The position numbers and the translations under genes were made by a program. The notes below the pieces were generated by a model, which saw only the letters and a program-made list of their open reading frames with translations, made no database searches and was not told where the DNA came from. Below are positions 23,641 through 37,371 of a stretch of 64,000 bases of DNA, one piece after another. The stretch's first letter is position 1. Each line of letters opens with the position of its first letter. The stretch is from Echiichthys vipera (Eukaryota > Chordata > Actinopteri > Perciformes > Trachinidae), in assembly GCA_963691815.1 (NCBI GenBank), contig OY829665.1:26319906-26383905 (forward strand). The letters are read 5' to 3'.

Positions 23641-26600
23641 ACGCGACTCCAGTTTAATTTAACCAGAACCAAGAGAAGAGAACACGTGACTCCAGTTTAA
23701 TTTAACCAGAACCAAGAGAAGAGAACACGCGACTCCAGTTAAATTTAACCAGAACCAAGAGAAGAGAACACGTGACTCCAGTTTAAGTTAACCATAACCA
23801 AGAGAAGAGAACAAGTGACTCCAGTTTAATTTAACCATAACCAAGAGAAAACGTGAATCCAGTTTAATTTAATCAGAACCAAGAGAAGAGTCCACTTGAC
23901 TTCCATTTAATTTAACAAGACCCAAGAGAAGAGAACACGTGACTCAAGTTTAATTAAACCAGAATACCGAGGAGAGAACGCGTGACTCCAGTTTAATTTA
24001 ATCAGAACCAAGAAAAAGAGAACACTTGCCTTCAGTTTAATTTAACCAGAACAAAGAGAAGAGAAAACGTGACTCCAGTTTAATTTAACCAAAACCAAAA
24101 GAAGAGAACACGTGACTCCAGTTTAATTCAACGAGAACCAAGAGAAGAAAACACAGGACTCCAGTTACATTTTAAAAGAACGAGGAGAAGAGAACACATG
24201 ACTCCAATTTAAATTAACCAGAAAGAAGAGAAGAGAACACGTGACTCCAGCTTAATTTAATCAGAACCAAGAGAAGAGAACACGTGACTGCAGTTTAATT
24301 TAACCAGCACCAAGAGAAGAGAACACGCCACTCCAGTTTAATTTAATCAGAACCAAGAGAGGAGAACACATGACTCCCATTTAGGTTAACAAGAACCAAG
24401 AGAACAGAACACGTAACTCCAGTTTAATTTAACCAGAACCAAGAGAAGAGAATACGTGACTCCAGTTTAATTTAATCAGAACCAAGAGAAGAGAACACGT
24501 GACTCCAGTTTAATTTAACCAGCACCAAGAGAAGAGAACACGCCACTCCAGTTTAATTTAATCAGAACCAAGAGAGGAGAACACGTGACTCCAGTTTAAT
24601 TTAACCAGAACAAAGGGAAGAGCACACGTGACTCCAGTTAAATTTAACCAGAACCAAGAGAAGAGAACACGTCACTCCAGCTTAAGTTAACCAGAACCAA
24701 GAGAAGAGAACAAGTGACTCCAGTTTAATTTAACCAGAACCAAGAGAAGAGAACACATAACTCCTGTTTAGTTGAACCAGAACCAAGAGAAGAGAACATG
24801 TGACTCCAGTTTAATTTAACCAGAACCAAGAGAAGAGAACACGTGACTCCAGTTTAATTTAACCAGAACCAAGAGAAGAGAACATGTAACTCCAATTCAA
24901 TTTAATCAGAACCAAGAGAAGAGAACACGTGACTCCCATTTTATTCAACGAGAACCAAGAGAATAGAACACGTGACTCCAGTTAAATTTAACCAGAACCA
25001 AGAGAAGAGAACACGTGACTCCAGTTTAAGTTAACCAGAACCAAGAGAAGAGAACAAGTGACTCCAGTTTAATTTAACCATAACCAAGAGAAAACGTGAA
25101 TCCAGTTTAATTTAATCAGAACCAAGAGAAGAGTCCACTTGACTTCCATTTAATTTAACAAGACCCAAGAGAAGAGAACACGTGACTCAAGTTTAATTAA
25201 ACCAGAACACCGAGGAGAGAACGCGTGACTCCAGTTTAATTTAATCAGAACCAAGAAAAAGAGAACACTTGCCTTCAGTTTAATTTAACCAGAACAAAGA
25301 GAAGAGAAAACGTGACTCCAGTTTAATTTAACCAAAACCAAAAGAAGAGAACACGTGACTCCAGTTTAATTCAACGAGAACCAAGAGAAGAAAACACAGG
25401 ACTCCAGTTACATTTTAAAAAAACGAGGAGAGGAGAACACATGACTCCCATTTAGGTTAACAAGAACCAAGAGAACAGAACACGTAACTCCAGTTTAATT
25501 TAACCAGAACCAAGAGAAGAGAACACGTGACTCCAGTTTGATTTAACCAGAACCAAGAGAAAAGAATACGAGACTCAAGTTTAATTTGATCAGAACCAAG
25601 AAAAAGAGAACACTTGACTTCAGTTTAATTTAACCAGAACCACGAGCAGAGAACACGTGACTCCAGTTTAATTTAACCAGAACCAAGAGAAGAGAACACG
25701 TGACTCCAGTTTAATTTAACCAGAACCAAGAGAAGAGAACACGCGACTCCAGTTAAATTTAACCAGAACCAAGAGAAGAGAACACGTGACTCCAGTTTAA
25801 GTTAACCATAACCAAGAGAAGAGAACAAGTGACTCCAGTTTAATTTAACCATAACCAAGAGAAAACGTGAATCCAGTTTAATTTAATCAGAACCAAGAGA
25901 AGAGTCCACTTGACTTCCATTTAATTTAACAAGACCCAAGAGAAGAGAACACGTGACTCAAGTTTAATTAAACCAGAACACCGAGGAGAGAACGCGTGAC
26001 TCCAGTTTAATTTAATCAGAACCAAGAAAAAGAGAACACTTGCCTTCAGTTTAATTTAACCAGAACAAAGAGAAGAGAAAACGTGACTCCAGTTTAATTT
26101 AACCAAAACCAAAAGAAGAGAACACGTGACTCCAGTTTAATTCAACGAGAACCAAGAGAAGAAAACACAGGACTCCAGTTACATTTTAAAAGAACGAGAA
26201 GGGAACACATGACTCCAATTTAAATTAACCAGAAAGAAGAGAAGAGAACACGTGACTCCAGCTTAATTTAATCAGAACCAAGAGAAGAGAACACGTGACT
26301 GCAGTTTAATTTAACCAGCACCAAGAGAAGAGAACACGCCACTCCAGTTTAATTTAATCAGAACCAAGAGAGGAGAACACATGACTCCCATTTAGGTTAA
26401 CAAGAACCAAGAGAACAGAACACGTAACTCCAGTTTAATTTAACCAGAACCAAGAGAAGAGAACACGTGACTCCAGTTTAATTTAATCAGAACCAAGAGA
26501 AGAGAACACGTGACTCCAGTTTAATTTAACCAGCACCAAGAGAAGAGAACACGCCACTCCAGTTTAATTTAATCAGAACCAAGAGAGGAGAACACGTGAC

Positions 26601-26720
26601 TCCAGTTTAATTTAACCAGAACAAAGAGAAGAGCACACGTGACTCCAGTTTAATTTAATCAGAACCCTGAAAAGAGAACACGTGACTCCAGTTAAATTTA
26701 ACCAGAACCAAGAGAAGAGA
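23640..26720 (+). repeat. Two HOR-A-derived copies about 2,014 bp apart
   Basis: Two runs enter HOR-A from a CGCGACTCC monomer with TTAAATTTAACC, followed by TTTAAGTTAACCATAACC (23,781 and 25,795). The first copy carries the CTCCTG marker at 24,764 and ends at a joint near 25,430, where the GAACGAGG-type monomer runs into GAGGAG, skipping monomers 17 to 19. The second has a small private deletion near 26,195 (ACGAGAAGGGAAC). Near 26,700-26,730 it returns to HOR-E at a CATGTAACTCAAG monomer. Confidence 0.78.
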
Positions 26721-28940
26721 ACATGTAACTCAAGTTTAATTTAACCAGAACCAAGAGAAGAGAACACGTGACTCCAGTTTGATTTAACCAGAACCAAGAG
26801 AAAAGAATACGAGACTCGAGTTTAATTTGATCAGAACCAAGAAAAAGAGAACACTTGACTTCAGTTTAATTCAACCAGAACCACGAGCAGAGAACACGTG
26901 ACTCCAGTTTAATTTAACCAGAACCAAGAGAAGAGAACATGTGACTCCAGTTTAATTTAACCAAAACCAAGAGAAGAGAACACGTGACTCCGGTTTAATC
27001 TAACCAGAACCAAGAGAAGAGAACATGTAACTCCAATTTAATTTAATCAGGACCAAGAGAAGAGAACACGTGACTCCCATTTTATTCAACGAGAACCAAG
27101 AGAATAGAACATGTGACTCCAGTTTAATTTAACCAGAACCAAGAGAAGAGAACACGTGACTCCAGTTTAATTTAACCAGAACCAAGAGAAGAGAACACGT
27201 GACTCCAGTTTGATTTAACCAGAACAAAGAGAAAAGAATACGAGACTCAAGTTTAATTTGATAAGAACCAAGAAAAAGAGAACACTTGACTTCAGTTTAA
27301 TTTAACCAGAACCACGAGCAGAGAACACGTGACTCCAGTTTAATTTAACCAGAACAAAGAGAAGAGCACACGTGACTCCAGTTTAATTTAATCAGAACCC
27401 TGAAAAGAGAACACGTGACTCCAGTTTAATTTAACCAGAACCAAGAGAAGAGAACATGTGACTCCAGTTTAATTTAACCAGAACCAAGAGAAGAGAACAC
27501 GTGACTCCAGTTTAATTTAACCAGAACCAAGAGAAGAGAACATGTAACTCCAGTTTAATTTAACCAGAACCAAGAGAAGAGAACACGTGACTCCAGTTTG
27601 ATTTAACCAGAACCAAGAGAAAAGAATACGAGACTCGAGTTTAATTTGATCAGAACAAAGAAAAAGAGAACACTTGACTTCAGTTTAATTCAACCAGAAC
27701 CACGAGCAGAGAACACATGACTCCAGTTTAATTTAACCAGAACCAAGAGAAGAGAACACGTGACTCCAGTTTAATTTAATCAGAACCAAGAGAAGAGAAC
27801 ACGTGACTCCAGTTTAATTTAACCAGCACCAAGAGAAGAGAACACGCCACTCCAGTTTAATTTAATCAGAACCAAGAGAGGAGAACACATGACTCCCATT
27901 TAGGTTAACAAGAACCAAGAGAACAGAACACGTAACTCCAGTTTAATTTAACCAGAACCAAGAGAAGAGAACAAGTGACTCCAGTTTGATTTAACCAGAA
28001 CCAAGAGAAAAGAATACGAGACTCAAGTTTAATTTGATCAGAACCAAGAAAAAGAGAACACTTGACTCCAGTTTAATTTAATCAGAACCAAGAGAGGAGA
28101 ACACGTGACTCCAGTTTAATTTAACCAGAACCAAGAGAAGAGAACATGTGACTCCAGTTTAATTTAACCAGAACCAAGAGAAGAGAACACGTGACTCCAG
28201 TTTAATTTAACCAGAACCAAGAGAAGAGAACATGTAACTCCAGTTTAATTTAACCAGAACCAAGAGAAGAGAACACGTGACTCCAGTTTGATTTAACCAG
28301 AATCAAGAGAAAAGAATACGAGACTCGAGTTTAATTTGATCAGAACCAAGAAAGAGAGAACACTTGACTTCAGTTTAATTCAACCAGAACCACAAGCAGA
28401 GAACACGTGACTCCAGTTTAATTTAAGCAGAACCAAGAGAAAATGTGAATCCAGTTTAATTCAATCAGAACCAAGAGAAGAGTCCGCTTGACTTCCATTT
28501 AATTTAACAAGAACCAAGAGAAGAGAACACGTGACTCAAGTTTAATTAAACCACAACACAGAGGAGAGAACACGTGACTCCAGTTTAATTTAATCAGAAC
28601 CAAGAAAAAGAGAACACTTGGCTTCAGTTTAATTTAACCAGAACAAAGAGAAGAGAAAACGGGACTCCAGTTTAATTTAATCAGAACCAAGAGAAGAGAA
28701 CACGCCACTCCAGTTTAATTTAACCAGAACCAAGAGAAAAGAACACAGCACTCCAGTATAATTTAACCAGAACCAAGAGAAGAGAACACGTGACTCCAGT
28801 TTGATTTAACCAGAACCAAGAGAAAAGAATACGAGACTCAAGTTTAATTTGATCAGAACCAAGAAAAAGAGAACACTTGACTTCAGTTTAATTTAACCAG
28901 AACCACGAGCAGAGAACACGTGACTCCAGTTTAATTTAAC
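26720..28940 (+). repeat. HOR-E copy
   Basis: Carries the HOR-E markers in order: CATGTAACTCAAG, CTCGAG, GACTCCGGTTTAATC near 26,990, TCAGGACC at 27,050, GATAAGAACC, GAGCACACG, GAACCCTG, CTCGAG again and GCACC/GAGGAG. It ends in the AGTCCGCTTG (private C to G-strand change near 28,483), GGGACTCC and AGTATAATTT monomers. It is closest to 19,640-23,640. Confidence 0.78.
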
Positions 28941-30083
28941 CAGAACCAAGAGAAGAGAACACGTGACTCCAGTTTAATTTAACCAGAACCAAGAGAAGAG
29001 AACACGCGACTCCAGTTAAATTTAACCAGAACCAAGAGAAGAGAACACGTGACTCCAGTTTAAGTTAACCATAACCAAGAGAAGAGAACAAGTGACTCCA
29101 GTTTAATTTAACCATAACCAAGAGAAAACGTGAATCCAGTTTAATTTAATCAGAACCAAGAGAAGAGTCCACTTGACTTCCATTTAATTTAACAAGACCC
29201 AAGAGAAGAGAACACGTGACTCAAGTTTAATTAAACCAGAACACCGAGGAGAGAACGCGTGACTCCAGTTTAATTTAATCAGAACCAAGAAAAAGAGAAC
29301 ACTTGCCTTCAGTTTAATTTAACCAGAACAAAGAGAAGAGAAAACGTGACTCCAGTTTAATTTAACCAAAACCAAAAGAAGAGAACACGTGACTCCAGTT
29401 TAATTCAACGAGAACCAAGAGAAGAAAACACAGGACTCCAGTTACATTTTAAAAGAACGAGGAGAAGAGAACACATGACTCCAATTTAAATTAACCAGAA
29501 AGAAGAGAAGAGAACACGTGACTCCAGCTTAATTTAATCAGAACCAACAGAAGAGAACACGTGACTGCAGTTTAATTTAACCAGCACCAAGAGAAGAGAA
29601 CACGCCACTCCAGTTTAATTTAATCAGAACCAAGAGAGGAGAACACATGACTCCCATTTAGGTTAACAAGAACCAAGAGAACAGAACACGTAACTCCAGT
29701 TTAATTTAACCAGAACCAAGAGAAGAGAACACGTGACTCCAGTTTAATTTAATCAGAACCAAGAGAAGAGAACACGTGACTCCAGTTTAATTTAACCAGC
29801 ACCAAGAGAAGAGAACACGCCACTCCAGTTTAATTTAATCAGAACCAAGAGAGGAGAACACGTGACTCCAGTTTAATTTAACCAGAACAAAGAGAAGAGC
29901 ACACGTGACTCCAGTTTAATTTAATCAGAACCCTGAAAAGAGAACACGTGACTCCAGTTAAATTTAACCAGAACCAAGAGAAGAGAACACGTCACTCCAG
30001 CTTAAGTTAACCAGAACCAAGAGAAGAGAACAAGTGACTCCAGTTTAATTTAACCAGAACCAAGAGAAGAGAACACATAACTC
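28940..30083 (+). repeat. HOR-A derivative entering at the CGCGACTCC monomer
   Basis: Starts with two near-consensus monomers and a CGCGACTCC monomer, then TTTAAGTTAACCATAACC, and follows HOR-A monomers 7 to 30 to the CTCCTG marker at 30,084. It contains the AACCAACAG change near 29,545, which is shared with the 29-mer copies at the window start and at 30,084-31,326. Confidence 0.8.
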
Positions 30084-33000
30084 CTGTTTAGTTGAACCAG
30101 AACCAAGAGAAGAGAACATGTGACTCCAGTTTAATTTAACCAGAACCAAGAGAAGAGAACACGTGACTCCAGTTTAATTTAACCAGAACCAAGAGAAGAG
30201 AACATGTAACTCCAATTCAATTTAATCAGAACCAAGAAAAGAGAACACGTGACTCCCATTTTATTCAACGAGAACCAAGAGAATAGAACACGTGACTCCA
30301 GTTAAATTTAACCAGAACCAAGAGAAGAGAACACGTGACTCCAGTTTAAGTTAACCAGAACCAAGAGAAGAGAACAAGTGACTCCAGTTTAATTTAACCA
30401 TAACCAAGAGAAAACGTGAATCCAGTTTAATTTAATCAGAACCAAGAGAAGAGTCCACTTGACTTCCATTTAATTTAACAAGACCCAAGAGAAGAGAACA
30501 CGTGACTCAAGTTTAATTAAACCAGAACACCGAGGAGAGAACGCGTGACTCCAGTTTAATTTAATCAGAACCAAGAAAAAGAGAACACTTGCCTTCAGTT
30601 TAATTTAACCAGAACAAAGAGAAGAGAAAACGTGACTCCAGTTTAATTTAACCAAAACCAAAAGAAGAGAACACGTGACTCCAGTTTAATTCAACGAGAA
30701 CCAAGAGAAGAAAACACAGGACTCCAGTTACATTTTAAAAGAACGAGGAGAAGAGAACACGTGACTCCAGCTTAATTTAATCAGAACCAACAGAAGAGAA
30801 CACGTGACTGCAGTTTAATTTAACCAGCACCAAGAGAAGAGAACACGCCACTCCAGTTTAATTTAATCAGAACCAAGAGAGGAGAACACATGACTCCCAT
30901 TTAGGTTAACAAGAACCAAGAGAACAGAACACGTAACTCCAGTTTAATTTAACCAGAACCAAGAGAAGAGAACACGTGACTCCAGTTTAATTTAATCAGA
31001 ACCAAGAGAAGAGAACACGTGACTCCAGTTTAATTTAACCAGCACCAAGAGAAGAGAACACGCCACTCCAGTTTAATTTAATCAGAACCAAGAGAGGAGA
31101 ACACGTGACTCCAGTTTAATTTAACCAGAACAAAGAGAAGAGCACACGTGACTCCAGTTTAATTTAATCAGAACCCTGAAAAGAGAACACGTGACTCCAG
31201 TTAAATTTAACCAGAACCAAGAGAAGAGAACACGTCACTCCAGCTTAAGTTAACCAGAACCAAGAGAAGAGAACAAGTGACTCCAGTTTAATTTAACCAG
31301 AACCAAGAGAAGAGAACACATAACTCCTGTTTAGTTGAACCAGAACCAAGAGAAGAGAACATGTGACTCCAGTTTAATTTAACCAGAACCAAGAGAAGAG
31401 AACACGTGACTCCAGTTTAATTTAACCAGAACCAAGAGAAGAGAACATGTAACTCCAATTCAATTTAATCAGAACCAAGAGAAGAGAACACGTGACTCCC
31501 ATTTTATTCAACGAGAACCAAGAGAATAGAACACGTGACTCCAGTTAAATTTAACCAGAACCAAGAGAAGAGAACACGTGACTCCAGTTTAAGTTAACCA
31601 GAACAAAGAGAAGAGAACAAGTGACTCCAGTTTAATTTAACCATAACCAAGAGAAAACGTGAATCCAGTTTAATTTAATCAGAACCAAGAGAAGAGTCCA
31701 CTTGACTTCCATTTAATTTAACAAGACCCAAGAGAAGAGAACACGTGACTCAAGTTTAATTAAACCAGAACACCGAGGAGAGAACGCGTGACTCCAGTTT
31801 AATTTAATCAGAAACAAGAAAAAGAGAACACTTGCCTTCAGTTTAATTTAACCAGAACAAAGAGAAGAGAAAACGTGACTCCAGTTTAATTTAACCAAAA
31901 CCAAAAGAAGAGAACACGTGACTCCAGTTTAATTCAACGAGAACCAAGAGAAGAAAACACAGGACTCCAGTTACATTTTAAAAGAACGAGGAGAAGAGAA
32001 CACATGACTCCAATTTAAATTAACCAGAAAGAAGAGAAGAGAACACGTGACTCCAGCTTAATTTAATCAGAACCAAGAGAAGAGAACACGTGACTGCAGT
32101 TTAATTTAACCAGCACCAAGAGAAGAGAACACGCCACTCCAGTTTAATTTAATCAGAACCAAGAGAGGAGAACACATGACTCCCATTTAGGTTAACAAGA
32201 ACCAAGAGAACAGAACACGTAACTCCAGTTTAATTTAACCAGAACCAAGAGAAGAGAACACGTGACTCCAGTTTAATTTAATCAGAACCAAGAGAAGAGA
32301 ACACGTGACTCCAGTTTAATTTAACCAGCACCAAGAGAAGAGAACACGCCACTCCAGTTTAATTTAATCAGAACCAAGAGAGGAGAACACGTGACTCCAG
32401 TTTAATTTAACCAGAACAAAGAGAAGAGCACACGTGACTCCAGTTTAATTTAATCAGAACCCTGAAAAGAGAACACGTGACTCCAGTTAAATTTAACCAG
32501 AACCAAGAGAAGAGAACACGTCACTCCAGCTTAAGTTAACCAGAACCAAGAGAAGAGAACAAGTGACTCCAGTTTAATTTAACCAGAACCAAGAGAAGAG
32601 AACACATAACTCCTGTTTAGTTGAACCAGAACCAAGAGAAGAGAACATGTGACTCCAGTTTAATTTAACCAGAACCAAGAGAAGAGAACACGTGACTCCA
32701 GTTTAATTTAACCAGAACCAAGAGAAGAGAACATGTAACTCCAATTCAATTTAATCAGAACCAAGAGAAGAGAACACGTGACTCCCATTTTATTCAACGA
32801 GAACCAAGAGAATAGAACACGTGACTCCAGTTAAATTTAACCAGAACCAAGAGAAGAGAACACGTGACTCCAGTTTAAGTTAACCAGAACCAAGAGAAGA
32901 GAACAAGTGACTCCAGTTTAATTTAACCATAACCAAGAGAAAACGTGAATCCAGTTTAATTTAATCAGAACCAAGAGAAGAGTCCACTTGACTTCCATTT

Positions 33001-34501
33001 AATTTAACAAGACCCAAGAGAAGAGAACACGTGACTCAAGTTTAATTAAACCAGAACACCGAGGAGAGAACGCGTGACTCCAGTTTAATTTAATCAGAAC
33101 CAAGAAAAAGAGAACACTTGCCTTCAGTTTAATTTAACCAGAACAAAGAGAAGAGAAAACGTGACTTCAGTTTAATTTAACCAAAACCAAAAGAAGAGAA
33201 CACGTGACTCCAGTTTAATTCAACGAGAACCAAGAGAAGAAAACACAGGACTCCAGTTACATTTTAAAAAAACGAGGAGAAGAGAACACATGACTCCAAT
33301 TTAAATTAACCAGAAAGAAGAGAAGAGAACACGTGACTCCAGTTTAATTTAATCAGAACCAAGAGAAGAGAACACATGACTGCAGTTTAATTTAACCAGC
33401 ACCAAGAGAAGAGAACACGCCACTCCAGTTTAATTTAATCAGAACCAAGAGAGGAGAACACATGACTCCCATTTAGGTTAACAAGAACCAAGAGAACAGA
33501 ACAGGTAACTCCAGTTTAATTAAACCAGAACCAAGAGAAGAGAACACGTGACTCCAGTTTGATTTAACCAGAACCAAGAGAAAAGAATACGAGACTCAAG
33601 TTTAATTTGATCAGAACCAAGAAAAAGAGAACACTTGACTTCAGTTTAATTTAACCAGAACCATGAGCAGAGAACATGTGACTCCAGTTTAATTTAACCA
33701 GAACCAAGAGAAGAGAACATGTAACTCCAATTTAATTTAATCAGAACCAAGAGAAGAGAACAGGTGACTCCCATCTTATTCAACGTGAACCAAGAGAATA
33801 GAACACGCAACTCCAGTTAAATTTAACCAGAACCAAGAGAAGAAAACACAGGACTCCAGTTACATTTTAAAAGAACGAGGAGAAGAGAACACATGACTCC
33901 AATTTAAATTAACCAGAAAGAAGAGAAGAGAACACGTGACTCCAGTTTAATTTAATCAGAACCAAGAGAAGAGAACACGTGACTGCAGTTTAATTTTACC
34001 AGCACCAAGAGAAGAGAACACGCCACTCCAGTTTAATTTAATCAGAACCAAGAGAGGAGAACACATGACTCCCATTTAGGTTAACAAGAACCAAGAGAAC
34101 AGAACACGTAACTCCAGTTTAATTTAACCAGAACCAAGAGAAGAGAACACGTGACTCCAGTTTAATTTAATCAGAACCAAGAGAAGAGAACACGTGACTC
34201 CAGTTTAATTTAACCAGCACCAAGAGAAGAGAACACGCCACTCCAGTTTAATTTAATCAGAACCAAGAGAGGAGAACACGTGACTCCAGTTTAATTTAAC
34301 CAGAACAAAGAGAAGAGCACACGTGACTCCAGTTTAATTTAATCAGAACCCTGAAAAGAGAACACGTGACTCCAGTTAAATTTAACCAGAACCAAGAGAA
34401 GAGAACATGTCACTCCAGCTTAAGTTAACCAGAACCAAGAGAAGAGAACAAGTGACTCCAGTTTAATTTAACCAGAACCAAGAGAAGAGAACACATAACT
34501 C
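30084..34501 (+). repeat. Second copy of window positions 1-4,415 (29-mer, 30-mer, 44-mer)
   Basis: CTCCTG markers at 30,084, 31,327, 32,613 and 34,502 give unit lengths 1,243, 1,286 and 1,889, the same order as 1, 1,244, 2,530 and 4,416 (the last is 3 bp short in the first copy). The offset is 30,083 bp, then 30,086 after that deletion. Shared private features include AAGAAAAGAG, the missing monomer, the GAACAAAG-AACAAG unit and AACATGTCACTCC near the end. I found only scattered single-base differences, for example CACTGAGG against CACCGAGG, and TTAAAATTAACC against TTAAATTTAACC. Confidence 0.9.
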
Positions 34502-37371
34502 CTGTTTAGTTGAACCAGAACCAAGAGAAGAGAACATGTGACTCCAGTTTAATTTAACCAGAACCAAGAGAAGAGAACACGTGACTCCAGTTTAATTTAA
34601 CCAGAACCAAGAGAAGAGAACATGTAACTCCAATTCAATTTAATCAGAACCAAGAGAAGAGAACACGTGACTCCCATTTTATTCAACGAGAACCAAGAGA
34701 ATAGAACACGTGACTCCAGTTAAATTTAACCAGAACCAAGAGAAGAGAACACGTGACTCCAGTTTAAGTTAACCAGAACCAAGAGAAGAGAACAAGTGAC
34801 TCCAGTTTAATTTAACCATAACCAAGAGAAAACGTGAATCCAGTTTAATTTAATCAGAACCAAGAGAAGAGTCCACTTGACTTCCATTTAATTTAACAAG
34901 ACCCAAGAGAAGAGAACACGTGACTCAAGTTTAATTAAACCAGAACACCGAGGAGAGAACGCGTGACTCCAGTTTAATTTAATCAGAACCAAGAAAAAGA
35001 GAACACTTGCCTTCAGTTTAATTTAACCAGAACAAAGAGAAGAGAAAACGTGACTCCAGTTTAATTTAACCAAAACCAAAAGAAGAGAACACGTGACTCC
35101 AGTTTAATTCAACGAGAACCAAGAGAAGAAAACACAGGACTCCAGTTACATTTTAAAAAAACGAGGAGAAGAGAACACATGACTCCAATTTAAATTAACC
35201 AGAAAGAAGAGAAGAGAACACGTGACTCCAGTTTAATTTAATCAGAACCAAGAGAAGAGAACACATGACTGCAGTTTAATTTAACCAGCACCAAGAGAAG
35301 AGAACACGCCACTCCAGTTTAATTTAATCAGAACCAAGAGAGGAGAACACATGACTCCCATTTAGGTTAACAAGAACCAAGAGAACAGAACACGTAACTC
35401 CAGTTTAATTTAACCAGAACCAAGAGAAGAGAACACGTGACTCCAGTTTGATTTAACCAGAACCAAGAGAAAAGAATACGAGACTCAAGTTTAATTTGAT
35501 CAGAACCAAGAAAAAGAGAACACTTGACTTCAGTTTAATTTAACCAGAACCATGAGCAGAGAACATGTGACTCCAGTTTAATTTAACCAGAACCAAGAGA
35601 AGAGAACATGTAACTCCAATTTAATTTAATCAGAACCAAGAGAAGAGAACACGTGACTCCAGTTTAATTTAACCAGCACCAAGAGAAGAGAACACGCCAC
35701 TCCAGTTTAATTTAATCAGAACCAAGAGAGGAGAACACGTGACTCCAGTTTAATTTAACCAGAACAAAGAGAAGAGCACACGTGACTCCAGTTTAATTTA
35801 ATCAGAACCCTGAAAAGAGAACACGTGACTCCAGTTAAATTTAACCAGAACCAAGAGAAGAGAACACGTCACTCCAGTTTAAGTTAACCAGAACCAAGAG
35901 AAGAGAACAAGTGACTCCAGTTTAATTTAACCAGAACCAAGAGAAGAGAACACATAACTCCTGTTTAGTTGAACCAGAACCAAGAGAAGAGAACATGTGA
36001 CTCCAGTTTAATTTAACCAGAACCAAGAGAAGAGAACACGTGACTCCAGTTTAATTTAACCAGAACCAAGAGAAGAGAACATGTAACTCCAATTCAATTT
36101 AATCAGAACCAAGAGAAGAGAACACGTGACTCCCATTTTATTCAACGAGAACCAAGAGAATAGAACACGTGACTCCAGTTAAATTTAACCAGAACCAAGA
36201 GAAGAGAACACGTGACTCCAGTTTAAGTTAACCAGAACCAAGAGAAGAGAACAAGTGACTCCAGTTTAATTTAACCATAACCAAGAGAAAACGTGAATCC
36301 AGTTTAATTTAATCAGAACCAAGAGAAGAGTCCACTTGACTTCCATTTAATTTAACAAGACCCAAGAGAAGAGAACACGTGACTCAAGTTTAATTAAACC
36401 AGAACACCGAGGAGAGAACGCGTGACTCCAGTTTAATTTAATCAGAACCAAGAAAAAGAGAACACTTGCCTTCAGTTTAATTTAACCAGAACAAAGAGAA
36501 GAGAAAACGTGACTTCAGTTTAATTTAACCAAAACCAAAAGAAGAGAACACGTGACTCCAGTTTAATTCAACGAGAACCAAGAGAAGAAAACACAGGACT
36601 CCAGTTACATTTTAAAAAAACGAGGAGAAGAGAACACATGACTCCAATTTAAATTAACCAGAAAGAAGAGAAGAGAACACGTGACTCCAGTTTAATTTAA
36701 TCAGAACCAAGAGAAGAGAACACATGACTGCAGTTTAATTTAACCAGCACCAAGAGAAGAGAACACGCCACTCTAGTTTAATTTAATCAGAACCAAGAGA
36801 GGAGAACACATGACTCCCATTTAGGTTAACAAGAACCAAGAGAACAGAACACGTAACTCCAGTTTAATTTAACCAGAACCAAGAGAAGAGAACACGTGAC
36901 TCCAGTTTGATTTAACCAGAACCAAGAGAAAAGAATACGAGACTCAAGTTTAATTTGATCAGAACCAAGAAAAAGAGAACACTTGACTTCAGTTTAATTT
37001 AACCAGAACCATGAGCAGAGAACATGTGACTCCAGTTTAATTTAACCAGAACCAAGAGAAGAGAACATGTAACTCCAATTTAATTTAATCAGAACCAAGA
37101 GAAGAGAACAGGTGACTCCCATCTTATTCAACGTGAACCAAGAGAATAGAACACGCAACTCCAGTTAAATTTAACCAGAACCAAGAGAAGAGAACACGTC
37201 ACTCCAGTTTAAGTTAACCAGAACCAAGAGAAGAGAACATGTAACTCCAGTTTAATTTCACCTAAACCAAGAGACCACCTGACTCCAGTTTAATTTAACC
37301 AGAACCAAGAGAAGAGAACAAGTGACTCCAGTTTAATTTAACCAGAACCAAGAGAAGAGAACACATGACTC
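34502..37371 (+). repeat. HOR-A derivatives: 34-mer (1,459 bp) plus 33-mer (1,411 bp)
   Basis: Units 34,502-35,960 (1,459 bp) and 35,961-37,371 (1,411 bp) are followed by HOR-D. The 1,411-bp unit carries the 173-bp cassette, CATCTTATTCAACGT, CGCAACTCC, and the HOR-D monomers CACCTAAACC and GACCACCTG, so it is an HOR-A/HOR-D hybrid (33 monomers; 1,419 - 10 + 2 = 1,411). The same pair of units in the same order occurs at 47,385-50,254. The 1,411-bp unit shares its CTCTAG change (36,774) with 10,891, at the same distance from the marker. Confidence 0.87.
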
